In this document: positions 1 through 7,701 of the stretch, in pieces
Layout: every line of letters starts with the position of its first letter
Numbering within the stretch: the stretch's first letter is position 1
DNA from: an uncultured Saprospiraceae bacterium
Lineage (GTDB): Bacteria > Bacteroidota > Bacteroidia > Chitinophagales > Saprospiraceae
Direction of reading: 5' to 3'
NCBI GenBank assembly: GCA_937921525.1
Contig: CAKZUM010000356.1
Coordinates: forward strand, 1 to 25,947
DNA: 25,947 nt
Notes under the pieces: model-generated
What the model saw: only the letters and a program-made list of their open reading frames with translations
What the model was told of the DNA's origin: nothing
Database searches by the model: none
Position numbers and translations under genes: made by a program

Positions 1-17
1 AAAGAAGTTTTTAAGCA

Positions 18-764
18 ATGAAATTATTAACAAACAAAGTAGCCCTTATTACGGGTGGTTCCAGAGGAATTGGAGCAGCAATTGTTCAAAAATTTGCAGA
101 GCAGGGCGCAAATATTGCGTTCACCTATCGTTCTTCTGCGGATAGCGCTAATGCGGTTGCAGAAGAGGCTGAAAAAGCAGGTGTTACAGTAAAAGCCTAT
201 CAATCGGATGCTAGTTCTTTTGAAGCTTCTGGAGAATTGGTAAAGCAGGTAATGGCAGATTTTGGTAGAATAGATGTTTTGATTAACAATGCAGGAATTA
301 CCAAGGACAACCTCATGCTAAGAATGAGTGAAGATCAATGGGATCAAGTTATTGAAGTGAATCTAAAATCTGTCTTTAATTTAACCAAGCATGTCATGCG
401 TCCAATGCTCAAACAACGAGCAGGTTCTATTATTAATATGAGTTCTGTGGTAGGAGATTTTGGGAATGCTGGACAGGCAAACTATGCGGCTTCTAAAGCA
501 GGTATTTTTGGTTTTACTAAATCCATTGCTAAAGAAGTAGGGTCTAGAAATATTCGTTGTAATGCTTTGGCCCCTGGTTTTATAGAAACAGATATGACGG
601 AAGAATTAGATGATAAAACGAAGGCGGCATTTCTAGCTAGTATTCCGTTGAAGCGATTAGGTCGAGCAGAGGAAATAGCAGATGCTTGTTTGTTTTTGGC
701 GTCTGACTTATCTACTTATGTATCTGGTCAAACAATTAGCGTTTGTGGCGCATTGAATTGTTAG
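18..764 (+). CDS. fabG: 3-oxoacyl-[acyl-carrier-protein] reductase FabG
   Basis: NADPH-dependent reductase of the fatty-acid elongation cycle, cytoplasmic. The 248-aa protein has the usual length of the family. The Rossmann motif TGGSRGIG is at residues 12-19, NNAG at 90-93, and the short-chain dehydrogenase catalytic set N115, S143, Y156 and K160 (YAASK) is complete. The segment around S143 to Y156 (SVVGDFGNAGQANYAASK) is typical of FabG rather than of general SDRs. The C-terminus ends in SVCGALNC instead of the more common VNGGM ending, a minor variation. The ATG at 18 gives the standard N-terminus and has no clear Shine-Dalgarno site. A perfect palindrome separates it from lgt. No other fab genes are nearby. 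A generic SDR is the only realistic alternative. Confidence 0.93.
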   Translation: MKLLTNKVALITGGSRGIGAAIVQKFAEQGANIAFTYRSSADSANAVAEEAEKAGVTVKAYQSDASSFEASGELVKQVMADFGRIDVLINNAGITKDNLMLRMSEDQWDQVIEVNLKSVFNLTKHVMRPMLKQRAGSIINMSSVVGDFGNAGQANYAASKAGIFGFTKSIAKEVGSRNIRCNALAPGFIETDMTEELDDKTKAAFLASIPLKRLGRAEEIADACLFLASDLSTYVSGQTISVCGALNC

Positions 765-781
765 GGATTAAAAATGAGAAT

Positions 782-814
782 AAGTTTACTAAACCTTCAA
801 GGTTTAGTAAACTT
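782..814. repeat. 33-nt perfect palindrome, 16+1+16
   Basis: AAGTTTACTAAACCTT, a single C, then its exact reverse complement. It lies between fabG and lgt and is followed by AAAAC rather than a T run, so it is not a classic terminator. It has the same 16-1-16 architecture as the palindromes at 20867, 25365, 7562 and 7669. Confidence 0.85.
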
Positions 815-846
815 AAAACAACTTCATTGAGAAAACAAATAGTAAC

Positions 847-2010
847 ATGTATCCAGATTTATCCTACATTCTTCATAGCTTAATTGGAACAGAAGTAGAC
901 AATGGTACATCCATTGTGAAAACGTTTGGTCTTTTGCTGGCCATCGCTATTTTTTCTAGTGCTTATTTTTTAAACAAAGAATTGAAGCGTAAGGAGGCGG
1001 CAGGAGAGTTTAATCCAAATATAATTAAACGAACGGTTGGAGAAGCAGCCTCTATTGGAGAACTATTATTCAATACGATTTTTGGATTTGTTCTAGGTTT
1101 TAAACTACTATATGTATTCCAAAATTTTGCAGCATTCAAAATGGATGCACCAGGTATTCTTCTGTCAACGAAAGGAAGTATATTAGGGGGGATACTTGGA
1201 GCTATAGCCCTAGGCGCATTAAAATATTGGGAGAAGCAAAAAGATGTTTTAGCCAAGCCGATTACACAAAAAGTGGAGATGTATCCAAGTGATCGAATAG
1301 GGGATATTACCTTACTCGCAGCATTTACAGGGATATTAGGGGCCAAGTTTTTTGCAGTATTTGAAGATGTGAGTAATTTGACGATGGGCAATTTTTTTGA
1401 AATATTGTTGTCTGGAAGTGGTCTAGCTATTTATGGTGGATTGATTGGTGGAACAATTGGAGTCGTCTTATATTTAAAAAAACATAACATCGCAGTCTTT
1501 CCTTTTGCAGATGCGATTGCGCCTGCATTGATGGTGGGCTATGGAGTAGGACGATTGGGTTGTCAATTGTCAGGTGATGGTGATTGGGGAATTGTGAATG
1601 AAGCTCCAACTCCTTCTTGGTGGATTTTTCCAGATTGGATGTGGTCCTATACTTATCCACAGAATGTATTACACCAAGGCGTTCCTATAGAGGATTGTGT
1701 TGGGTATTATTGTAATGAATTGGCACAAGGAGTTTATCCGACTCCGATCTATGAAATGATTATGGCATTCATTATTGTGGCTATTTTATGGGCCTTACGG
1801 AAAAGATTGCCTGTGCCGGGAATGCTCTTTGCGGTGTATCTAATGTTGAATGGCGTAGAGCGATATTGGATAGAAAAAATTCGAGTTAATTCTCGGTATG
1901 ATATTTTTGGCTATCATCCTACGCAAGCAGAAATTATTGCGGTTTTATTTTTTGTAACTGGAGCTATTGGTTATTTATGGTTGCAGAAAAAGGGTCGAGT
2001 GAATGCTTAG
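847..2010 (+). CDS. lgt: Prolipoprotein diacylglyceryl transferase (Bacteroidota type)
   Basis: Integral inner-membrane enzyme that transfers diacylglycerol from phosphatidylglycerol to the lipobox cysteine, the first step of lipoprotein maturation. It serves the several lipoproteins encoded in this window. The protein has many hydrophobic segments. The signature region GRLGCQLSGDGDWG (residues 235-248) corresponds to the GRLGNFINGE motif of E. coli Lgt, with R236 matching R143. A later ERYWIEKIR segment matches the region of the second essential arginine. At 387 aa it is roughly 100 aa longer than E. coli Lgt, with an extra N-terminal hydrophobic region and an insert near residues 255-300. 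The E. coli HGG motif reads YGG here (Y196) and N146 reads C239; these look like lineage variants, since the rest is intact. The TAG stop lies inside the end of an inverted-repeat element. Confidence 0.9.
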   Translation: MYPDLSYILHSLIGTEVDNGTSIVKTFGLLLAIAIFSSAYFLNKELKRKEAAGEFNPNIIKRTVGEAASIGELLFNTIFGFVLGFKLLYVFQNFAAFKMDAPGILLSTKGSILGGILGAIALGALKYWEKQKDVLAKPITQKVEMYPSDRIGDITLLAAFTGILGAKFFAVFEDVSNLTMGNFFEILLSGSGLAIYGGLIGGTIGVVLYLKKHNIAVFPFADAIAPALMVGYGVGRLGCQLSGDGDWGIVNEAPTPSWWIFPDWMWSYTYPQNVLHQGVPIEDCVGYYCNELAQGVYPTPIYEMIMAFIIVAILWALRKRLPVPGMLFAVYLMLNGVERYWIEKIRVNSRYDIFGYHPTQAEIIAVLFFVTGAIGYLWLQKKGRVNA

Positions 2011-2228
2011 GAATGGTGAAATAATAAACTTACATTCTTCTGCTTGTTATTTTTCCTTTTGGCATCCCGTCCGCAAGCGGTTCACAAAAGATAAAGATTC
2101 CCCGAATCTTTCCCTTTTGCTCATGTTGAAAAGCCTCGTCGATGCTAGGCATCGCCTACGTTTTTCGCCTTGCATAAAGAAAAAATAACGGCGCATAAAA
2201 ACGATATTTATTAATGAACCATTCCTAA
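2007..2228. repeat. MITE-like inverted-repeat element, TTAGGAATGGT ends (family D)
   Basis: 222 bp with perfect 11-bp terminal inverted repeats TTAGGAATGGT (2007-2017) and ACCATTCCTAA (2218-2228). Similarity of the arms continues inward for about 60 bases (for example GTTATTTTTC on the left against AAAAAATAAC on the right). The interior holds the small hairpin AAAGATTCCCCGAATCTTT. There is no credible gene inside. The left end overlaps and supplies the lgt stop codon TAG (2008-2010). Related ends occur at 5452-5616 and 17953-18156. It fills the gap between lgt and the trehalase. Confidence 0.75.
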
Positions 2229-2243
2229 TTGACACAATTAACT

Positions 2244-3869
2244 ATGAAAAAAATATTATTTTTATTTATATGGTTCTCTTTAACGACAGCTTGTAAACAA
2301 GTACAAACTACTGTCTCTGAACCAGTTGCCACTAATGCTGAAACTAAAGAGGGGGCTGAAATTGATGAGAGAAGAGAATTACCACCTAATGAAAGATTTG
2401 GGGATTTATTTGAAGCGGTTCAAATGAATAAGGTCTTTCCTGACGGTAAGACTTTTGTAGATTGTACACCTAAAAAATCTACAACAGAGATCATGAGTGC
2501 TTACGATAAAGTAAAAGATACGCCTAATTTTCAATTAGACGAATTTGTGGCTATGTATTTTGATACGCCAAAAAAATACGCCTCTGGTTTTAAAGCAGAT
2601 ACTAGTAAAACAGTCAGCCAGCATATCAATAGTCTTTGGCCTGTATTGACTCGTCAACCTGACAAAGATGAGACAGGTTCTTTGTTTCCACTACCTAATT
2701 CCTATATTGTTCCAGGTGGACGTTTTGGAGAAATTTATTATTGGGATAGTTATTTTACTATGCTAGGATTACAGTCTGCTGGAAGAGAAGATATGATCGA
2801 AAATATGGTCAAAAACTTTGCCTATCTAATAGATAAAATTGGTTTTATACCTAATGGAAATCGAACCTATTTTTTAAGTCGCTCTCAACCGCCTTTCTTT
2901 GGTAAAATGGTCGATTTATTGGCCAAGTCTAAAGGGGATCAAATTATTCAAGAGTTTTTACCACAGTTAGAAAAAGAATATCAATTTTGGATGAAGGGTC
3001 TAGCAAATGTCAATGCCACTACAACTGCTAATGACAAAGTAGTCTATCTAGAGGAAGGCGTTTATCTAAATCGGTACTGGGATAAAGGCGATTACCCAAG
3101 AGCAGAAAGTCATCGAGAAGATGTATTAACTGTTCAAGAAAGTGATCGACCTGCCAAACAAGTATATAAAGACTTGCGCTCTGCTTGTGAATCTGGTTGG
3201 GATTTTAGTAGTCGATGGTTCAAAGATGCTCAAAATCTTTCAACCATCCATACTACTGATATTATACCTGTCGATTTAAATTCATTGCTTTATAGCTTAG
3301 AAAAAATTATAGCAGCAGGTCATACTTCCAATAAAAATACGGCACAAGCAGCACTTTATAATACACGAGCTAAGCAAAGACAATTAGCTATCCAAAAGTA
3401 TTGTTGGAACGAAGAAAAAGGTTTCTTTATGGATTATGATTTTAAAACAAAGCAACATACCACCGTTCCATCCCTAGCAGGAATGTACCCTTTTGAAGCT
3501 GGTATAGGCACTAAAGAACAAGCAGCCAAAGCAGCTAAAATTATTGAATCTGATTTTTTAAAAGCAGGTGGCCTTGTCTCCACGCTGAATGCTACCGGCC
3601 AACAATGGGATTATCCGAATGGATGGGCACCTCTTCAATGGATGACTATTAGTGGTCTTAAAAATTACCAGCAGGAAACACTAGCCAATACCATCGCTGA
3701 TAGATGGATTGCACTGAATAGAAAAATCTACAAACGTACTGGCAAACTATTAGAAAAGTATAATGTAGTAGATATGGAATTAGAAACAGGTGGCGGAGAA
3801 TATCCAGTACAAGATGGATTCGGCTGGACGAATGGAGTATTACTAAAGTTACTGGAAGATAAAAAATAA
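2244..3869 (+). CDS. treA: Trehalase, GH37 family, lipoprotein
   Basis: Hydrolyses trehalose to two glucose molecules outside the cytoplasm. The start is the ATG at 2244 (541 aa), not the in-frame TTG 15 bases upstream, because the ATG directly begins a lipoprotein signal (MKKILFLFIWFSLTTAC, lipid-modified Cys17). Both trehalase signatures are present: PGGRFGEIYYWDSYF near residues 157-171 and QWDYPNGWAP near 454-463. The probable catalytic acid is the Asp in ESGWDFSSRW and the base is the Glu in GGGEYPVQDGFGWTNGV near the C-terminus, by comparison with E. coli periplasmic trehalase. The length is normal for the family. The next gene starts 76 bases later in the same direction and encodes a second glucan-active lipoprotein, so the two probably form an operon for using external alpha-glucosides. 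Confidence 0.94.
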   Translation: MKKILFLFIWFSLTTACKQVQTTVSEPVATNAETKEGAEIDERRELPPNERFGDLFEAVQMNKVFPDGKTFVDCTPKKSTTEIMSAYDKVKDTPNFQLDEFVAMYFDTPKKYASGFKADTSKTVSQHINSLWPVLTRQPDKDETGSLFPLPNSYIVPGGRFGEIYYWDSYFTMLGLQSAGREDMIENMVKNFAYLIDKIGFIPNGNRTYFLSRSQPPFFGKMVDLLAKSKGDQIIQEFLPQLEKEYQFWMKGLANVNATTTANDKVVYLEEGVYLNRYWDKGDYPRAESHREDVLTVQESDRPAKQVYKDLRSACESGWDFSSRWFKDAQNLSTIHTTDIIPVDLNSLLYSLEKIIAAGHTSNKNTAQAALYNTRAKQRQLAIQKYCWNEEKGFFMDYDFKTKQHTTVPSLAGMYPFEAGIGTKEQAAKAAKIIESDFLKAGGLVSTLNATGQQWDYPNGWAPLQWMTISGLKNYQQETLANTIADRWIALNRKIYKRTGKLLEKYNVVDMELETGGGEYPVQDGFGWTNGVLLKLLEDKK

Positions 3870-3913
3870 AGAATCAAAATAGAAAAAACTACAGAGTAGT
3901 TCAACATGAATAA

Positions 3914-3932
3914 CCTCGGACGAAGTCCGAGG
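3914..3932. promoter_or_regulatory. Short GC-rich hairpin between trehalase and amylase genes
   Basis: CCTCGGAC-GAA-GTCCGAGG: an 8-bp perfect stem with a three-base loop in the 76-bp gap between two co-directional genes, followed by AAAAAC. There is no T run, so full termination is unlikely. It could be a processing or transcript-stabilising hairpin that sets different expression of the two lipoproteins. The role is inference. Confidence 0.55.
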
Positions 3933-3945
3933 AAAAACAATAAAT

Positions 3946-5442
3946 ATGAAACTAAAAACAAATTCTTTTTTCCCAGTTCTCTTAGTAGGACTCCTACTCT
4001 CCTTCGCTTCATGCGACACTACTAAGCAAGTAATAACGGAACCAGTAGTGACAGCAGCGGAGCCAGAAATTGAAGAAGTCCACCCGCCACAGGTCGTAGA
4101 AATCGTAAAACCTTTAACTCCAGAGTGGCATAAAAATGCGACTATTTATGAAGTGAACCTACGTCAATTTACAGAAGAAGGCACCTTCCAAGCATTCGAG
4201 ACGCATATTCCTAGACTAAAGGAAATGGGCGTAGACATTCTTTGGTTTATGCCGATCCATGAGATTAGTAAAACTAATAGAAAAGGAACGCTAGGTAGTC
4301 CATATGCTGTTAGCAACTATTATGAAACCAATCCAGATCACGGGACAATGGAAGATTTTAAGCATATGCTAAAAGCGATACATGATGCAGGAATGTATTG
4401 CATTATTGACTGGGTACCGAATCATAGTGGTTGGGATAATAACTGGATGACAGAGCATCCAGATTGGTATACGAAAGGACCAGATGGTAAAATTACAGAT
4501 CCAATAGATTATAATACGGGCAAATCTTGGGGCTGGACCGATGTGGCAGATTTCAATTATGATAATCCTGATATGCGACAAGGAATGATTGATGCAATGT
4601 CCTTTTGGGTAAGAGATATTGGAATTGATGGATTTAGAGTAGATGTAGCGCATGGCGTTCCTGTTGACTTTTGGGCAGACTGTTCAGATGCCTTATATGC
4701 AATTAAACCAATTTTCCTTTTTGCAGAAGCAGAAGTGCCGGCTATCCTCAACAATGGAGCGTTCGTCATGGATTATGGATGGGAAATGCATCACACGCTT
4801 AATGCCATCGCTGCCTCTCAAGGAGTAAATAAAGTACATCCTCTGGAAGAAGGAAAAACCAAAACGACTGCTTTGCATATTGATACGGTGTTAGCTAAAA
4901 AAGCTGCCGCTTATACGAAGGGCTATCATATGCACTTTACTTCCAATCATGATGAAAATTCTTGGTCTGGTACAGAGATGCAACGTATGGGGGCAGGACA
5001 TAAAACCTTCGCTGTGCTTACCGCTACCTTCGATGGGATGCCTTTGGTATATTCTGGTATGGAAAGTGCGATGGATAATCAATTGGAGTTTTTTGAAAAA
5101 GAAACTATAAACTGGGGCGATTACAAATATGCTGATTTTTATAAAACACTATTCGATTTAAAACATCGCAATCAGGCTTTATGGAATGGTACGCATGGTG
5201 GCCCATTAGTAAAAATACCGACTGGGGCAGATGAGTCTGTCTATGCTTTTAGTCGTTCTAAAAATGGGGATAAGGTCGTGGTCGTTCTCAACTTATCTAC
5301 TGCTGCTCAAAGTGTTACGCTTTCGGATGGTTTTACAGCGGGTACTTATACGAATTTATTTTCTGGAGCAACTACCAATTTAACAAAAGGACAAACTATG
5401 GAGTTAGCTCCTTGGGAATATTTGGTGTACTCTAATAAGTAA
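3946..5442 (+). CDS. Alpha-amylase family (GH13) glycosidase, lipoprotein
   Basis: Predicted cell-envelope enzyme acting on alpha-1,4 or related glucosidic bonds. It has a lipoprotein signal peptide ending LSFASC (Cys23), then a linker rich in E, P and V. The GH13 barrel follows with all conserved regions: DWVPNHSG (region I), GFRVD with nucleophile D233 (II), acid/base E261 in FAEAEVP (III) and FTSNHDE with D336 (IV). A C-terminal beta domain of about 80 residues ends the 498-aa protein. The exact substrate cannot be told from sequence; maltooligosaccharides or trehalose-related glucosides are both possible given the trehalase immediately upstream. The N-terminal linker after the lipid Cys (TTKQVITEPVVTAAEPE) resembles that of the trehalase (KQVQTTVSEPVATNAE). 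Confidence 0.92.
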   Translation: MKLKTNSFFPVLLVGLLLSFASCDTTKQVITEPVVTAAEPEIEEVHPPQVVEIVKPLTPEWHKNATIYEVNLRQFTEEGTFQAFETHIPRLKEMGVDILWFMPIHEISKTNRKGTLGSPYAVSNYYETNPDHGTMEDFKHMLKAIHDAGMYCIIDWVPNHSGWDNNWMTEHPDWYTKGPDGKITDPIDYNTGKSWGWTDVADFNYDNPDMRQGMIDAMSFWVRDIGIDGFRVDVAHGVPVDFWADCSDALYAIKPIFLFAEAEVPAILNNGAFVMDYGWEMHHTLNAIAASQGVNKVHPLEEGKTKTTALHIDTVLAKKAAAYTKGYHMHFTSNHDENSWSGTEMQRMGAGHKTFAVLTATFDGMPLVYSGMESAMDNQLEFFEKETINWGDYKYADFYKTLFDLKHRNQALWNGTHGGPLVKIPTGADESVYAFSRSKNGDKVVVVLNLSTAAQSVTLSDGFTAGTYTNLFSGATTNLTKGQTMELAPWEYLVYSNK

Positions 5443-5451
5443 TTTTTCGTT

Positions 5452-5616
5452 TTAGTAACGATGAAATAATAAGTTGGTCATCTGGACGAGCAGATTTTGT
5501 TCTCAGTTTTTCTTAAAAAATCCTTGCATAGCTTAGCTACGGAAGTATTTTTTAAGAGAAAATGAGGGCAAAAGATTCCGTCCTAGATGTTCAAGTTATT
5601 GTTTTATCGTTACTAA
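5452..5616. repeat. MITE-like long hairpin, TTAGTAACGAT ends (family D)
   Basis: 165 bp just after the amylase gene. The ends TTAGTAACGAT (5452-5462) and ATCGTTACTAA (5606-5616) are perfect inverted repeats. The pairing continues inward: AAATAATAAGTTG against CAAGTTATTGTTTT, CATCTGGACG against CGTCCTAGATG, and TTCTTAAAAAAT against ATTTTTTAAGAG. A transcript would fold into one long imperfect hairpin. There is no coding capacity. It shares its end sequence with the elements at 2007 and 17953. Confidence 0.75.
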
Positions 5617-5649
5617 GTATAAGCCATTAGCTACCCGTATACATTTTTA

Positions 5650-5702
5650 CCACAGATTCGCGGATTGCAGAAATTTCACTTCCTCAATCCGTGAATCCGT
5701 GG
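5650..5702. repeat. Inverted repeat, 18-bp arms, upstream of DUF6089 gene
   Basis: Left arm CCACAGATTCGCGGATTG (5650-5667) pairs with CAATCCGTGAATCCGTGG (5685-5702) with two mismatches and a 17-base loop. With the family D element it fills the 313-bp gap 5443-5755, where I see no gene. It could be a terminator-like or repeat-derived hairpin. It lacks a T run. Confidence 0.6.
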
Positions 5703-5755
5703 CAAAATAGATCCTGCTCGATTCTCTTTAATTCTTGAATCAATCCAATCATTCG

Positions 5756-6607
5756 ATGAATAAATTAGTTTTGTTCCTTTTCCTTTGCCTCCCGCTAGTG
5801 GTCAATGCGCAATTTTTTGAAGTTGGTGCATCTGTTGGCAGTTCCAATTATAGAGGGGAATTATCTTCCAATTCTAGCACTATTGATTTTAAAGAAACCA
5901 ATCTTTCTGCTGGTGCATTGATTCGATACAATTTTAATCATTTACTAGCTGTACGAGTACATGGTCGATATACAACGTTATCGGGAAATGATGCAAATTC
6001 TAGAATTGAATTAATACAAGATCGGAATCTTAGTTTTAGCACCAATATCTATGAGGTTGGCGTGACAGGAGAATTCAATCTATTAGGATTTGATCCGCAA
6101 TCTGGTTCAGTTTCACCTTATCTTTTTGGGGGCTATACTTTTTTCAAATTCAACCCTCAGACAGATATTGATGGGGTTGTTTACGATCTTCAACCATTAG
6201 GGACGGAAGGACAAGGCTTGGCGGAATATCCAGATCGAATCCCTTATAAATTAAATCAGTGGGCAATTCCATTTGGCTTGGGTTTCAAATATGCTTTGTC
6301 GGAAAACATTCATATTGGTTTGGAAGTAGGGGCTAGAAAATTGTTTACGGATTATTTAGATGATGTGAGTTTGACGTATCCTGATCCGCTATTGTTTGAT
6401 AGAGCTGGTACTGGAAATATAGCTATACAATTGAGCGATAGGAGTAATAGCTCCAATGAAAAAACAGGCTTTGGTCGAGGAGATACGAATGCTACGGATT
6501 GGTATTTTATTAGCAATTTTACGATTACTTATAATTTCTTGGAGAGTGGTACTATTGGGGGGCGGCGTTTTGGGCGGCGTAGTAAGGTGGGCTGTCCTAC
6601 TTTCTAA
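5756..6607 (+). CDS. DUF6089 family outer-membrane beta-barrel protein
   Basis: A conserved Bacteroidota family of unknown function, probably an eight-strand-type outer-membrane barrel. The ATG at 5756 was chosen over the in-frame TTG at 5735 because it starts a clean signal peptide (MNKLVLFLFLCLPLVVNAQ, cleavage after NAQ). The mature protein begins FFEVGASVGSSNYRGEL, the usual DUF6089 opening, followed by alternating amphipathic strands such as HLLAVRVHGRYTTLSG, a RNLSFSTNIYEVGVTGEFNLL segment typical of the family, and a Cys-Pro-x-Phe C-terminus (CPTF). Length is 283 aa. A gap of about 80 bases follows, AT-rich with TTTGTGATTT repeats, before the next gene. No function can be assigned beyond envelope structure. 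Confidence 0.82.
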   Translation: MNKLVLFLFLCLPLVVNAQFFEVGASVGSSNYRGELSSNSSTIDFKETNLSAGALIRYNFNHLLAVRVHGRYTTLSGNDANSRIELIQDRNLSFSTNIYEVGVTGEFNLLGFDPQSGSVSPYLFGGYTFFKFNPQTDIDGVVYDLQPLGTEGQGLAEYPDRIPYKLNQWAIPFGLGFKYALSENIHIGLEVGARKLFTDYLDDVSLTYPDPLLFDRAGTGNIAIQLSDRSNSSNEKTGFGRGDTNATDWYFISNFTITYNFLESGTIGGRRFGRRSKVGCPTF

Positions 6608-6686
6608 ACACGGACTGTGATTTTTTTTGATTTTTCTGATTACGCAGATTTGGAATTTGTGATTTGAATTTTGTGATTTAACATAA

Positions 6687-7427
6687 ATGTTATTAGTAAA
6701 AATACAATCCTTTTATTATAGAATAGCTACTTACTTTCGGCTATTTCCCGTTCGGTTGACTCGGCTGTGGCGGCATCTATTTAGGGGATGTACTTTTCAG
6801 ATTTCTAAGAAGGAATATTGGAAGGATGAGGCGGATATGGCTTCTTGGGTATCTGTTTTTTTTATATGGTTATTTGAGATTTTAGTGTTGGTATTGGAAT
6901 TGATCGGTACGGGAGAAATCTATGAGACTTTATGTGATTTCTTTAAATTTAATACTCGCCCTTTGACTAATAATGAAATTGCCTTGGCGCAAACAGTCTA
7001 TGGCACCTCTATAGATTATTCGCCTATAAGAATTGATGAGCGAGCACATGCGGGGCCTCGTTTTTTTAGATTTTGTTATGTTAGTTTTAATATTATTAAT
7101 AGTTGGGGCAAAATGCATGACAATATCCTGATCCATGAGTTAATGCATATTTGGCAATATCAGCGGTATGGGGCTATTTACATGGTGCGGGCCTTGATGG
7201 CGCAGCATACAAATTGCGGCTATGATTATGGAGGGGTTCGGGCTTTAAAATTAAGACGAAAAAAAGGAGAAGGGCTTGTTGATTTTAACTTGGAACAACA
7301 AGGCGATATTATTGCGGATTATTTTTTATTAGTGAATGGTTATGAGACGCAGTGGGGCTATGCGAGATTAGAGGATTTGCCAATTTACCAGGCTTATATT
7401 GATGAGTTGGGTGGGAAGCGAGCCTAG
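6687..7427 (+). CDS. Putative membrane-associated zinc-metalloprotease-like protein (HELMH)
   Basis: I do not recognise a named family with confidence. The 246-aa protein has a basic N-terminus (residues 1-45), one strong hydrophobic segment at about 53-72, and a soluble C-terminal part with IHELMHIWQYQRYG, where H150, E151 and H154 form an HExxH zinc motif. A downstream acidic segment, LEQQGDIIADYF (E203, D207, D211), could give the third zinc ligand as in gluzincins. The HELxHxWQ style resembles DUF4157 and Vgr-related proteins. Those often occur with contractile injection systems, but none is visible here. It might be a protease or a non-proteolytic HExxH protein. Its placement after an outer-membrane barrel gives no clear functional link. 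Confidence 0.6.
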   Translation: MLLVKIQSFYYRIATYFRLFPVRLTRLWRHLFRGCTFQISKKEYWKDEADMASWVSVFFIWLFEILVLVLELIGTGEIYETLCDFFKFNTRPLTNNEIALAQTVYGTSIDYSPIRIDERAHAGPRFFRFCYVSFNIINSWGKMHDNILIHELMHIWQYQRYGAIYMVRALMAQHTNCGYDYGGVRALKLRRKKGEGLVDFNLEQQGDIIADYFLLVNGYETQWGYARLEDLPIYQAYIDELGGKRA

Positions 7428-7540
7428 AAGGGAGGGAAAAAAATCATACATCTTAATTCAGAAATCATACATCTTAAATCTGTTTAATTAGGATCATGAT
7501 GGATTTATGATTTATGATGTATGATTTAAAATTTATGATT

Positions 7541-7595
7541 TTACTGTACTAGCGTTAACCCAGTCTTGGTAAGTTTTTAAAACTTCCCAAGTCTT
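7541..7595. repeat. Direct repeat copy 1 containing a 16-1-16 palindrome
   Basis: A 55-bp unit, TTACTGTACTAGCGTTAACC onward, nearly identical to 7647-7701. It ends in the palindrome at 7562-7594, AGTCTTGGTAAGTTTT-T-AAAACTTCCCAAGTCT, with two mismatches. The rest of the gap 7428-7699 is ATGAT-rich sequence with inverted ATCATACATCTTA and TATGATGTATGAT motifs. No gene is seen. Confidence 0.75.
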
Positions 7596-7646
7596 GAGTC
7601 TTAAATGCTTATGTGGCGAAATTAGATGGATATATGATGTATGATT

Positions 7647-7701
7647 TTGCTGTATTAGCGTTAACCCAGTCTTGGTAAGTTTTTAAAACTTCCCAAGTCT
7701 T
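7647..7701. repeat. Direct repeat copy 2 overlapping the gmhA stop
   Basis: Second copy of the 55-bp unit, 106 bp from the first, with two or three base differences. Its palindrome (about 7668-7701) runs into the reverse-strand stop codon of the SIS isomerase gene (7700-7702). A palindrome directly at the 3' end of the GT2-GT4-GmhA unit may help end or stabilise that transcript, though there is no U run. Confidence 0.75.

Noticed and set aside
963..1391. 142-aa reverse-strand reading frame opposite lgt
   Set aside because: It mirrors the membrane-protein coding of lgt, has no recognisable motif, and the forward frame has full Lgt signatures.
2003..2235. Short reading frames on both strands in the lgt-trehalase gap
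   Set aside because: They lie in an imperfect inverted repeat with terminal repeats; the hairpin explains the mirrored open frames.
7541..7701. Possible CRISPR array
   Set aside because: Only two 55-bp units containing a near-perfect 33-nt palindrome, with no series of uniform spacers and no cas genes nearby.
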